From Gammaproteobacteria bacterium (GTDB lineage: Bacteria; Pseudomonadota; Gammaproteobacteria; Methylococcales; Methylomonadaceae): DNA of 34,885 nucleotides. The stretch's first letter is position 1. Each line of letters opens with the position of its first letter. Position numbers and translations under genes: made by a program. Shown here in pieces: positions 17,992 through 26,388 of the stretch. The stretch covers positions 1-34,885 of the forward strand of contig JAJRUF010000027.1 of NCBI GenBank assembly GCA_024277935.1, in the 5' to 3' direction. Below the pieces are notes generated by a model, which saw only the letters and a list, made by a program, of their open reading frames with translations, did not search any database and was not told the DNA's origin.

Positions 17992-19104
17992 TCAACACAC
18001 ATTTCTGAGCACATCGACAATACGATCAATATAGCGATCAAACGAAAACTTTTCCTCGACCATGCGCAGAGATTCCTGTCCCATTTTTCTGGCACGTTCA
18101 GGATCGGTCAGCACTTTACTTATTGCTTCAGTAATCTCACCTACTTCAGCACTCTTCAAACGATACCCATTCTTGCCATCGACCACCAGGTCATCAGCAC
18201 TGCCGTCTGCATATCCAGAAATAATTGGCAATGCATGTGCCATAGCCTCATTGATGGCCAGGCCGCCCGTGCCTGGTAACAAAAACACATCTCCCGCATC
18301 AAAATATGCACCGACACCCTCGATCACACTACCCGTAAAAATAATATTTTTGTAATGACCATATGCTGATTTCAAGAGGGCAAGATGAGGGCCATCGCCC
18401 ACAATCAATAAAATAGCATTATCGGTTTCTAATAGCTGCATTGCATCGCACAATGCTTCTAGCCTCTTTTCTTGCAGGATGGCACCAACAAACAGAACTA
18501 TCGGCCGGGAAGCAATTTCAGGGAAATCAACACATATACGATCACGCGCTTCAGACTTCTCTATTCGCTCAATTTTATTGTCATTTATCGTATTATGCAT
18601 GACCGTTACCTGAGATTCATTCGCTCCGTAACGCATCGCGTATTTTTTAGCGTTGGTATGGTATGCCAGGTGATAATCAAATCCTTTTATAAATTTCCCA
18701 AGGATATAGTCTTTCAGACTGCTGGGATTAAATTCATAACCGCATTGCCAGGCAACCAGACAAAAACCCATTTTTTGTTTGAGTCGCATAATGCTCCAGC
18801 TAGACACATTACCCACATGACTCGCCATTACGACAACATCTGGTTTAATCTGTTTTATTTGAGAAACCACATCTTTTTGGTAGCGGAACGTAAAATTTCC
18901 TACCCTGATTTCCTTACAGAGATATCTCGACTCATTTTCAACAACCTTGTCAGACAATCTGACCCTGCCACTTTCTTCACTCTTACTATATCCAGCAAGC
19001 AGCACAAGCTCCATTTCAAGTTCTCGAAGACGCGGCTCAAGGTTCTTAAACAACTCACTGTTATAGTGTGTAACACGGTCAAATATAAAAAGAACCCTTT
19101 TCAT
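17992..19104 (-). CDS. Glycosyltransferase family 4 (second copy)
   Basis: The 370-residue GT-B protein has VLFVGAILQEKRLEAL and LLIVGDGPHLALLKSA in the donor-binding half. The active-site loop LLPGTGGLAINEAMAHALPI corresponds to the E-x7-E motif, with Gly in place of the first Glu as in several GT4 subgroups. The N-terminal part (RVLFIFDRVTHYNSELF) is consistent with an acceptor domain. The substrate is unknown. It lies 28 bases after the GT2 gene and is probably cotranscribed. A 212-codon open frame on the opposite strand is a shadow. Confidence 0.87.
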   Translation of the reverse strand: MKRVLFIFDRVTHYNSELFKNLEPRLRELEMELVLLAGYSKSEESGRVRLSDKVVENESRYLCKEIRVGNFTFRYQKDVVSQIKQIKPDVVVMASHVGNVSSWSIMRLKQKMGFCLVAWQCGYEFNPSSLKDYILGKFIKGFDYHLAYHTNAKKYAMRYGANESQVTVMHNTINDNKIERIEKSEARDRICVDFPEIASRPIVLFVGAILQEKRLEALCDAMQLLETDNAILLIVGDGPHLALLKSAYGHYKNIIFTGSVIEGVGAYFDAGDVFLLPGTGGLAINEAMAHALPIISGYADGSADDLVVDGKNGYRLKSAEVGEITEAISKVLTDPERARKMGQESLRMVEEKFSFDRYIDRIVDVLRNVC

Positions 19105-19132
19105 ATTTGATTAACCCCGTTAAAAGCTAACA

Positions 19133-20092
19133 TCAACGCATACCTTTGTTATTTTTAGCAGATTTATTAAATAGTGATGAAATCGCAACACGACAATACG
19201 GCCAGACAAAATACAGGGGCCAGAAAATTCCTGCATGACGACGGGTAAAGGTAAACCAGGTTTTCAGGGGCAACCCTTTAAATGACAGCATAGTTTTCAT
19301 TCTCACTAAAAATGGCAATGAAGTATCATGAAAACTGCCCTTAATACTATTATGGTCACAAATACCCACATAACCGGGCGCTACCAGTGGTTCATAATTA
19401 CGCTGTTTTGCACGTAAACCATAATCAATATCACCCATGCCGTGTGCATAAGCAGATTCAAGTGTTCCTAACTCGTTAGCTATCTGAGCCGGCACCAGCA
19501 CACAGTTGCCATTGATGGTATCGCAGTGCTGCACCTCATCCTTCATAGGCAATAGAACAAATCTAGTACGCTGCCAGCCACTTGCACGTACCAGGCCACC
19601 ATACGTTGTTAATTTTTTTGAGCTGTTTGATGTTGAACCAACAATTAGTGCGTGCCGGCCAGTTTGTGCCTCATAATCACTGTCACATTTTAGTAACAAA
19701 GCAATAGCATCTGGGTAAAGCGTTGTATCATCGTTTAGCCAGAGGTAGTAATCATAGCCTTTCTCCAGCGCTGTAGAAAAGGCTAACCGCATCCCCCCAT
19801 TCCAGAATAAAGCACCATCACCACCAATAACCGTCACATCCTGAAATTCAGTAACAACCGCATTAGAAGTACCGTCCGAACTACCATCATCAACAAGGTA
19901 GACCTGAATACTGAAAGATTCCGGCAAACCACACGCAAATAGCGCACGCAAGCAGGAAAGCGTAGTATCACGCCTATTGTGGCATGTCATTATGACGGCA
20001 AGACTAGTCGTATCCAACTCTGCCCTGCCTGTACCAATATTTTCTTCCATCAAAGCCCGTTTCATTGTTAGCGTAATAGCCATCTGCCTCAT
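19133..20092 (-). CDS. Glycosyltransferase family 2
   Basis: The GT-A fold enzyme of about 319 residues has SLAVIMTCHNRRDTTLSCL, VYLVDDGSSDGTS and the metal-binding motif LWLNDDTT, followed by a rhamnosyl/fucosyl-transferase-like GNCVLVPAQIANELG region. The family resembles GT2 proteins that use dTDP- or GDP-deoxyhexoses, but the donor cannot be fixed. Several in-frame starts lie close together (TTG 20095, ATG 20092, ATG 20083, later ATGs); none has a strong Shine-Dalgarno sequence, so the N-terminus is uncertain by about 15 residues. It is the first gene of the minus-strand operon that ends with the WecA-like gene. Confidence 0.87.
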   Translation of the reverse strand: MRQMAITLTMKRALMEENIGTGRAELDTTSLAVIMTCHNRRDTTLSCLRALFACGLPESFSIQVYLVDDGSSDGTSNAVVTEFQDVTVIGGDGALFWNGGMRLAFSTALEKGYDYYLWLNDDTTLYPDAIALLLKCDSDYEAQTGRHALIVGSTSNSSKKLTTYGGLVRASGWQRTRFVLLPMKDEVQHCDTINGNCVLVPAQIANELGTLESAYAHGMGDIDYGLRAKQRNYEPLVAPGYVGICDHNSIKGSFHDTSLPFLVRMKTMLSFKGLPLKTWFTFTRRHAGIFWPLYFVWPYCRVAISSLFNKSAKNNKGMR

Positions 20093-20202
20093 CAAATGTG
20101 AGTTTACCGTAACAGACTTTAATTACGAAATTAATACCCTATAATTAACCTGTCATAATATTTAGGTAAAATATATAGGGAACCAGTGATCAGTTGTTTC
20201 AT

Positions 20203-20260
20203 TGTCATCCTGAGCACAGTCGAAGGATCTTATGCTACAGCACTTCGACAAGCATCAGAA
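20203..20260. repeat. Dispersed palindromic repeat, degenerate copy
   Basis: The left arm 20203-20232 begins TGTCATCCTGAGCACAGTCG and continues AAGGATCTT, close to the arm at 3679-3709. The right half, around CACTTCGACAAGCATCAG (20241-20258), matches the expected partner arm only in part. It sits in the gap between the divergent GT2 and sulfotransferase genes. Confidence 0.6.
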
Positions 20261-20310
20261 AACCCTAATATTACTTGCGCTCATACAAAGTACGCATAAA
20301 AAACATAATA

Positions 20311-20333
20311 TAATGTTAAGGTATTTAACATTA
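20311..20333. promoter_or_regulatory. Perfect 9-bp palindrome upstream of the plus-strand sulfotransferase
   Basis: TAATGTTAA and TTAACATTA are exact reverse complements separated by GGTAT, 43 bases before the sulfotransferase start. A TATAAT sequence (20309-20314) overlaps the left arm. It may be an operator or simply an AT-rich hairpin. Confidence 0.35.
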
Positions 20334-20375
20334 CTTCGAATATATATAGTAAAAAAATAACAATCAGGTAACGTT

Positions 20376-21203
20376 TTGTCAGCTTTAATCTCAGAAAATA
20401 TAGTAGTCGTCTCTCACCGACGATCAGGAACCCATCTAACAATTGATGCCATCCAGAATAACTTCCCCATTTATAAGAAAGAATCAGAAAAAATCGGGGA
20501 TTTAACACTGGAAAGACTGCATCAAAAACACAAAAACGCTATAACTATTGAACAGTTGCGTGATGAATATAATTCAGGTCACAACATATTCAAAGCGCAT
20601 TTAAATCCTGATCTAAAATATTTTGATGATCCTGAAAAACAGGCGTTAATAGAAAAAATATTCGAAAACTCGAAAATAATATATGTTTACCGCGATGGTC
20701 GTGACGTTATGAAATCGCTTTTCACATATATAAAAACATATAATAAAAAATACAATGATATTCCTTTTAGTAAATTCCTGAGAATGGAAAATAACTTTGA
20801 CACTGACAACTATGAAGGCGTGATGAACAGGGTTCAATATTGGGAATTTCACGTTAAAGGCTGGTTGGAAAAAGAAGGCATATTAGCGGTATCATTTGAA
20901 GATTTCAAATACAGATATGCTGACACAATTAAAATCATTGAAAACTATTTAGGTCGCGAAGCCGAGAAAAATCTTATACAAGTCGTACGAAAGCCAATGC
21001 CAAAATACATCCCCAGCACACGCTTGACAGAAAAACTTTTCAAAATCATTAAAAAAACATTATTCAATACCGACTACTCTTCTGTCTCATTCTCAAAAGG
21101 CGAAGTCGGTGGGTATAAGAGCATTTATACGGAAGAAGATGTTCAATATTTTGATGAAATTGCAGGCGGCTTATTAAAAAAGCTTGGCTACGACATCAAG
21201 TGA
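20376..21203 (+). CDS. Sulfotransferase (PAPS-dependent), plus strand
   Basis: The 275-residue protein has the 5'-phosphosulfate-binding loop SHRRSGTHLT near the N-terminus and the 3'-phosphate-binding segment IYVYRDGRDVMKSLF, the two hallmarks of PF00685-type sulfotransferases. The C-terminal KGEVGGYKSIYTEEDVQYFDE resembles the family's RKG...W/Y region. It should transfer sulfate from PAPS, probably to a sugar of the locus's polysaccharide. The start is a TTG with AGGT 7 bases upstream; no ATG lies near enough to keep the binding loop. It stands in reverse orientation to nearly all other genes, in AT-rich DNA. Confidence 0.85.
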   Translation: MSALISENIVVVSHRRSGTHLTIDAIQNNFPIYKKESEKIGDLTLERLHQKHKNAITIEQLRDEYNSGHNIFKAHLNPDLKYFDDPEKQALIEKIFENSKIIYVYRDGRDVMKSLFTYIKTYNKKYNDIPFSKFLRMENNFDTDNYEGVMNRVQYWEFHVKGWLEKEGILAVSFEDFKYRYADTIKIIENYLGREAEKNLIQVVRKPMPKYIPSTRLTEKLFKIIKKTLFNTDYSSVSFSKGEVGGYKSIYTEEDVQYFDEIAGGLLKKLGYDIK

Positions 21204-21590
21204 AAATATTTTCACCTACCAAGCTCTTTTCGATTTAGCCAACCAATCCATTAAATGACTATTCCATGTAATTATTGAAACGTAGTAGTATTACTGCAAC
21301 GCGGAAGATGCCAGGCAGTAGCGTTGAAAACAATCAACTCACTAAAACATCCGTCATTGTACAAAAACAGGTGATTTTCACACTTTCAAGACATAGTGAG
21401 AAAGCCACTCAAGAGATACTTAAAGTTGCAAAAATCATAGCTTTTTAAGCTATAACCCTTTACCCTGTGTAGGCATAAGAATTTCTTTACGCATTAAAGA
21501 ATAATGAAATTCTAATATTTGTCTGGATTGTTAAAGCATTAACATTTTCTTTCCAAATAGCAGTCTTTCACCATGACAGGGACAGGGAAA
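21204..21590. other. 387-base AT-rich intergenic region
   Basis: No convincing gene is seen between the sulfotransferase and the beta-helix gene. A short perfect palindrome, ATAGCTT-TTT-AAGCTAT, lies at 21437-21453, and AGGG stands 4 bases before the preferred ATG at 21591. No clear sigma-70 or sigma-54 promoter was recognised. The length suggests the beta-helix gene has its own regulation. Confidence 0.4.
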
Positions 21591-23984
21591 ATGGCTTTTA
21601 AACCAATTGTTTACGCCGCAGTCACTAATGCTCTAGAGTTAGCCAGAGTATTATGCGATCCATATTTCAGCTTAGCGGCGCATATTCAAAAAAGAATATC
21701 ATCAAGATTGCTCTATGTATTCATTTCGCTCATCTCTATATCTTCCTTCGCATACGGAAATAACTATTATGTACAAAGTAATTCGTCATGTGAATTTAAC
21801 GGCGACGGCACATCACAAGATTGCGCATTTTCAGATGGAGCATCTGGCGCATGGAAAGGGTTTTCAACTATCACCTGGGGAGACGAGACAAACCAGTTAG
21901 GCAGTGGAGACACGTTACATATATGTGGAAACCACAATGAGAGCCTCGAAATAGGTGCAAGCGGCCAGCCCAATTCTGAATTGATAATTACCGGCTTATG
22001 CACCGATGCACCCGGCACGATTAATGGTGGCTATTCAATAGCGGCTATTAGTACCATGGCTAACAAACATTTATATATTACGAACCTGACATTGAAAGGT
22101 GGTGAAGTAAGCGCGCTAAATATCACCTCCGAGCCAAAATACGCCCCTGTCTTTGTGCGCGTAACAAACAATACGATACATGACCCCATTTTTAGTGATA
22201 TATCCGGGTTTGGGTTTTGCGTTAAAGCCATAGGGTCTGATATTTTGTTTTCAAACAATGAAATATATAATTGCAGCGAAGATGGGATATATATTGGTGG
22301 GGATCGCGTTGAAGTTGCATACTCATACATACATGATGTAGATATCTCTAATGTACGACGAGGTGATTGCGTGAAATATACCTCTATCGGTTCCAGCAGT
22401 GACGGACACGTACACCACAACTTGCTAGATCACTCAAGTAATAATATAAAGAAAAATTCTCTTATTATTGGCAGCCCCGGCTCAGGAATAATAGTCGAAT
22501 ACAATACGATAATTGGAGGTCGTGTCACGATAAACATCAGAAATCATAGCAATGCGATTGTTCGTTATAACAAGATTATACCTAAAGCACCGGAAACATC
22601 CGTGTGGTCTACGGGCATTGCCCTAGAAAATGTATCAAATACACTTATCTACCATAATATTATAGATACATCAGACGCACCGACTTTTGGTCTTTTTAGT
22701 TTTGGTAATAGTCATAGCGAAATAGATAATAATGTTTTTGTTGGTGATAGCATTTTATCAAACATCAGACTTGTTCATGATACAACCACTTACCTACGCA
22801 GAAACATTTTAGATGGTGAGAGAACTTTAAGTGTTGGCACGAACGCCATGCTAATTGAATCAGATTTCAACAAATTCATATACGATTACCCACAGTCAAT
22901 TCTATACAATGGTATTGCATATAATTCACTTAACGATTACCAACTATATAACCCCTCTCTTGATCAAAACTCAACCTCAGAAGATTCTGTATTTGACGGC
23001 TGGACTAATAATGATTTTGAACTAGATATAGGTACCCCTCTTATAAAAGCAATCATGCCAATAGACTCTCATGGAGAACCGCTTACAGGTTTTAATCTTG
23101 ACTCATCAGCGGAGAATGGAAACGGCAGTTTTTTTGTAGAGCTACTTGAAGGTTCTTTGTCACCAACGATTGGCGTGATCTTAATGCCTGATCAATGTAA
23201 TACTACTAACGGCTCGGTGGTACAGGAATTACGTACCAGTTTGAATAATGCAGGATACACTACTCTGTCAATTGTTAATCCTATGACTCTAGCACCCCGC
23301 CTATGCGCCTTTCAAGATTACGTTAATGAAGTTGATACTATCATGCCGGAAGTTTATGCGCGCATACGTACCGCTATTAATTATATGGAAACCCTTGGCG
23401 TGAAAAACATAGTACTTGCTGGTTTTGGCCTGGGCTCACGTTTTACCGCTGCACATATCGCAAGAGGTCAGATAGACGAATTACCTATAGTGGCTTATGT
23501 GGGTATAGGTATGCATGCAACAAGTATAGATCCACTAAACCACAGTTTGACTCTTGATGAAATCTCAGTCCCTGTGCTAGATTTATATGGTAACAATGAT
23601 ACTGATGCCATCAATACCGACAGCTTGCGAAAAAACAGTTACACCGGCGGGCCAGGAAAAACATATACCCAGATCAATCTAAAATGCGCCAGCAGCCTTG
23701 CAAGCAATGAATGCCATAAACTCGTTGGGCTAAAAGGTAATGATACTGCTGAGCTCGAAGCAAATACTCTAAGTTGGTTAATGTGTTACGCCCCACTGGA
23801 TGCCGCTGGTTGTACTGATGAACAGATTAACAACATTTCAAAAAGCCCGGACTCAAGCGACAGTGATGAGGACAATATTACAAATACATCAAACTCTAAT
23901 AGTAATGGGAGCTCAAACCTCATTACTTTATTAGTGATCGGATTATTGCTACTATTTAGAAAAATAAACACCACTACATATTAA
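21591..23984 (+). CDS. Secreted right-handed beta-helix protein with C-terminal alpha/beta-hydrolase-like domain and membrane anchor
   Basis: The protein has about 797 residues. A hydrophobic signal segment, after KRISSR and ending SSFAYG (about 34-56), is preceded by an unusually long N-terminal stretch. Residues about 85-430 carry repeated short strands such as NNTIHD, NNEIYNCSEDGIYIGG, EYNTIIGG and RYNKIIP, typical of a parallel beta-helix (pectate lyase/NosD-like; lyases, epimerases or binding proteins). Residues about 525-745 resemble an alpha/beta hydrolase (DUF3530-like), but the nucleophile elbow reads GFGLGSR (611-617) with no serine. The tail is Ser/Asn/Asp-rich, then a membrane helix and RK. 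No PEP motif is present; it looks more like a GlyGly-CTERM-type or plain anchor. ATG 21591 has AGGG upstream; ATG 21573 is the alternative. The substrate is unknown. Confidence 0.75.
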   Translation: MAFKPIVYAAVTNALELARVLCDPYFSLAAHIQKRISSRLLYVFISLISISSFAYGNNYYVQSNSSCEFNGDGTSQDCAFSDGASGAWKGFSTITWGDETNQLGSGDTLHICGNHNESLEIGASGQPNSELIITGLCTDAPGTINGGYSIAAISTMANKHLYITNLTLKGGEVSALNITSEPKYAPVFVRVTNNTIHDPIFSDISGFGFCVKAIGSDILFSNNEIYNCSEDGIYIGGDRVEVAYSYIHDVDISNVRRGDCVKYTSIGSSSDGHVHHNLLDHSSNNIKKNSLIIGSPGSGIIVEYNTIIGGRVTINIRNHSNAIVRYNKIIPKAPETSVWSTGIALENVSNTLIYHNIIDTSDAPTFGLFSFGNSHSEIDNNVFVGDSILSNIRLVHDTTTYLRRNILDGERTLSVGTNAMLIESDFNKFIYDYPQSILYNGIAYNSLNDYQLYNPSLDQNSTSEDSVFDGWTNNDFELDIGTPLIKAIMPIDSHGEPLTGFNLDSSAENGNGSFFVELLEGSLSPTIGVILMPDQCNTTNGSVVQELRTSLNNAGYTTLSIVNPMTLAPRLCAFQDYVNEVDTIMPEVYARIRTAINYMETLGVKNIVLAGFGLGSRFTAAHIARGQIDELPIVAYVGIGMHATSIDPLNHSLTLDEISVPVLDLYGNNDTDAINTDSLRKNSYTGGPGKTYTQINLKCASSLASNECHKLVGLKGNDTAELEANTLSWLMCYAPLDAAGCTDEQINNISKSPDSSDSDEDNITNTSNSNSNGSSNLITLLVIGLLLLFRKINTTTY

Positions 23985-24004
23985 AAAATATCAATTTTTT
24001 TTAA
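23981..24004. terminator. Possible AT-only bidirectional terminator between convergent genes
   Basis: The two convergent genes end 6 bases apart. TTAAAAAAT and ATTTTTTTTAA can form an A/T hairpin with T-runs on both strands. A/T-only stems are weak, so support is low. Confidence 0.25.
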
Positions 24005-24962
24005 AATAAACCTTTCTCTTCCAGGGCTTATTATTTCGAATCTCTTCAAGACAATATTGGTTAGCTATTACCCCATAAAAGCTTCTAATAATATCCGAAA
24101 ATAATTTTTTGTAACGAGCCGGACAATCTCTAAGCTCGTTTTGTAGCGTATCTAAATCATACCCCATTACATCAAGTCGATCCCGGCCTATCCAATTTAA
24201 GTATTGTTTACACCATCTCTTTCTATAAACATGTGAAATAATATTTTTCCAGGAATTTGTCGATTTAGATGAAATACCACTATATTCATACTGGCCAGTG
24301 GGATCACCACGACCTGGCGCATCAATTGTTTTTGCGTCCTTAAATTTATCCATAAAATCGGGAGCATACTCCAGCTCAAGATATTCCATAATTCGTTGCA
24401 TTTCACATTCTGGCGAACGAATCAAGTCTTCATATTTTACATCTATTTTATTTTTAGAATTTCTACTTGCATTTACTAAAGAATTAATTCCACTATATAA
24501 ATCAACATAAAAAATATACAAATTCCACTTACTGTCACACCATGTTTTAATCATTGAGGATGCAATCGCTAGCGGGTTTCTCCAGAGAAATATAAATTTC
24601 GCATCTGGAAATGCCATCATTATCTCATCAACGACCAAATGATAACGCGGCGTTTTATCCAGAAAGTAGATAGCGTTCCCAGACGACCCGCAATCATATA
24701 AATCACATAAAAATCTGGAAGCACTACTGTAGTAATCAGACCTTCCCCCCGGTAGCGAATCAATATAACCATTTAACGCAGCTGAAGATGCACTATGCCC
24801 ATATACAGCAGTGGCACCCCGCTCTTTCAATGCAAAAAAAACCGGCAGTGCTAACCAGGGCTCCGCTGTAGTATCTATAGATTCATGAACACCGAGTAAA
24901 CGCTGCAATAATGTAGAGCCAGCTCTTGGCAGGGAGAAGATAAATATTGGCTTCACAGACAT
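23991..24962 (-). CDS. Sulfotransferase (PAPS-dependent), Sulfotransfer_3-like
   Basis: The 323-residue protein has the PAPS 5'-phosphosulfate loop FSLPRAGSTLLQRLLG near the N-terminus, then TAEPWLALP, FLDKTPRYH and the 3'-phosphate-binding segment FIFLWRNPLAIASSM. KYEDLIRSPE follows, a typical feature of this bacterial sulfotransferase group. I use the ATG at 24962; an in-frame GTG at 24974 would add four residues and neither has a strong Shine-Dalgarno sequence. It probably sulfates the exopolysaccharide or its lipid-linked unit. It lies 66 bases downstream of the polymerase gene on the same strand and converges with the beta-helix gene. Confidence 0.87.
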   Translation of the reverse strand: MSVKPIFIFSLPRAGSTLLQRLLGVHESIDTTAEPWLALPVFFALKERGATAVYGHSASSAALNGYIDSLPGGRSDYYSSASRFLCDLYDCGSSGNAIYFLDKTPRYHLVVDEIMMAFPDAKFIFLWRNPLAIASSMIKTWCDSKWNLYIFYVDLYSGINSLVNASRNSKNKIDVKYEDLIRSPECEMQRIMEYLELEYAPDFMDKFKDAKTIDAPGRGDPTGQYEYSGISSKSTNSWKNIISHVYRKRWCKQYLNWIGRDRLDVMGYDLDTLQNELRDCPARYKKLFSDIIRSFYGVIANQYCLEEIRNNKPWKRKVYFKKN

Positions 24963-25028
24963 AAAGTTATGCACACCAAAAAAAAAACATTTTTGAACAC
25001 CAGTCCTTATCTTTGAAATACATAATAT

Positions 25029-26321
25029 TTACTTTATATGTAAAACTCTTTTATTACTGTCCTTGAGCACGATATTTTCGACAGCCGATTTATCAAAAGA
25101 TTCTTTTTTTACATTGCCTAGAGTATATATAATAGATGTACACATACCTAGCAGCGCCCAAAACAAGCTATTATCTGCCGGATAAAATAATACTGATAAA
25201 AATACTGCAGCTAGATAGCCAACCAGAACTTTCGCATATCCCAACGTATTATCATTATCACTTTTAAAAAGATTAATGCATCGTCTAAAAATATTTATAA
25301 CAATTACTAAAAGCAACATCACACTAACAATACCACCAGTCGTCAACTGACCCAACCAGAAATTATGCACACCGTGCGCAAAATAAGGATTTTTAAGATA
25401 ATACTCTGCATCAATTCCTAATAGAGGATACTCACGTATTAGCGAAAAAGCTAATTCATATTGACCCAACCTGGCCGATGCAGTCCCCATCGCTCCTTTA
25501 CCACCGATACTTGCAAGAGAAGAAGCAATTTCGCCTGACATGAACATTATAAACGGCAACATAACAAGAATAGACAAAAGAGCCATAGCATCTATCAACG
25601 ATGTATTAACCACTTTACTACGGTAAGAATAAAACAAGGCTGTGGTGAAAGCAAAAACTATCGACAACAAGTAACTTCTTGACTGGTTGCCAATAAGCCC
25701 CATTATAATAACGAGCAATACAATTAACATGATAAGCTTTTGCGTATTTTTACCCACAGGCAATATTTTACCGGGCATAAACAAAGCAAATAAAAGAAGA
25801 AATGCTGCAAGCTGTGCTACATCACCATACGAAGTAATAAGACCAATTGATTTCTGTATACCCTCGAACCCTATCCTTGATTCCGCAAAGCGATCATAAG
25901 GAAGCGTTATAATGCTGAGCGCGACTAAAAAGGCTGATAAACAGGCGATAACAGCATTTACAGATATCATCTTACCAGCAATATCCACCCTTTTCAGGTT
26001 ATCAATAAACAGTATAGGAAGCGCAAAGTATCCAAATAATATCGCATCCCTCCAGACCCGCTCACTAAATAATGAGGCATTATCAAAAAAGGAAATATTC
26101 CTTACAGCAAAAAAAACAAACACAAGTATCAACAACTGTAACTTTTTCTTACCTAAGGTGTATCCCCCTCCCAGGAATAAAGCAAGCCAGATCAGCACCA
26201 AAAAAGGAGCCATAATTTTATCTACCGCCAAGTCTGCCACACTGAAATACAGCGCACTCAGCCTGGAAAAAGGCAGTAACAAAAACCAGATAGAAAATAA
26301 TATAAAAGCTGTACGTGCCAT
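25029..26321 (-). CDS. O-antigen ligase/Wzy-like polymerase
   Basis: The 430-residue protein has about 10-12 hydrophobic helices. A large periplasmic loop carries LGIDAEYYLKNPYFAHGVHN and HNFWLGQLTTGG, the HN..L..G signature of the O-antigen ligase (WaaL/Wzy_C) superfamily. In this context it most likely polymerises repeat units at the periplasmic face, as no other polymerase is visible. WaaL-type ligation is a less likely alternative. It lies between the flippase gene (67 bases upstream) and a sulfotransferase gene. Confidence 0.85.
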   Translation of the reverse strand: MARTAFILFSIWFLLLPFSRLSALYFSVADLAVDKIMAPFLVLIWLALFLGGGYTLGKKKLQLLILVFVFFAVRNISFFDNASLFSERVWRDAILFGYFALPILFIDNLKRVDIAGKMISVNAVIACLSAFLVALSIITLPYDRFAESRIGFEGIQKSIGLITSYGDVAQLAAFLLLFALFMPGKILPVGKNTQKLIMLIVLLVIIMGLIGNQSRSYLLSIVFAFTTALFYSYRSKVVNTSLIDAMALLSILVMLPFIMFMSGEIASSLASIGGKGAMGTASARLGQYELAFSLIREYPLLGIDAEYYLKNPYFAHGVHNFWLGQLTTGGIVSVMLLLVIVINIFRRCINLFKSDNDNTLGYAKVLVGYLAAVFLSVLFYPADNSLFWALLGMCTSIIYTLGNVKKESFDKSAVENIVLKDSNKRVLHIK

Positions 26322-26388
26322 CAGAGAGTTATTGCGCTGTCAACCATATTGAAAATTAAAGCTATTAACATAATATTTTTTTGAAAAA

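Noticed and set aside
18472-19110. 212-codon open frame on the plus strand
   Set aside because: It is antisense to the GT4 gene with clear motifs, has no recognisable domain, and its low-complexity composition fits a shadow frame.
20281-20508. 75-codon minus-strand frame over the sulfotransferase start
   Set aside because: It overlaps a well-supported sulfotransferase start and has only a generic hydrophobic composition.
23870-23984. PEP-CTERM sorting signal on the beta-helix protein
   Set aside because: The tail has a membrane helix and basic residues but no PEP motif before the helix, so it cannot be called an XrtA substrate.
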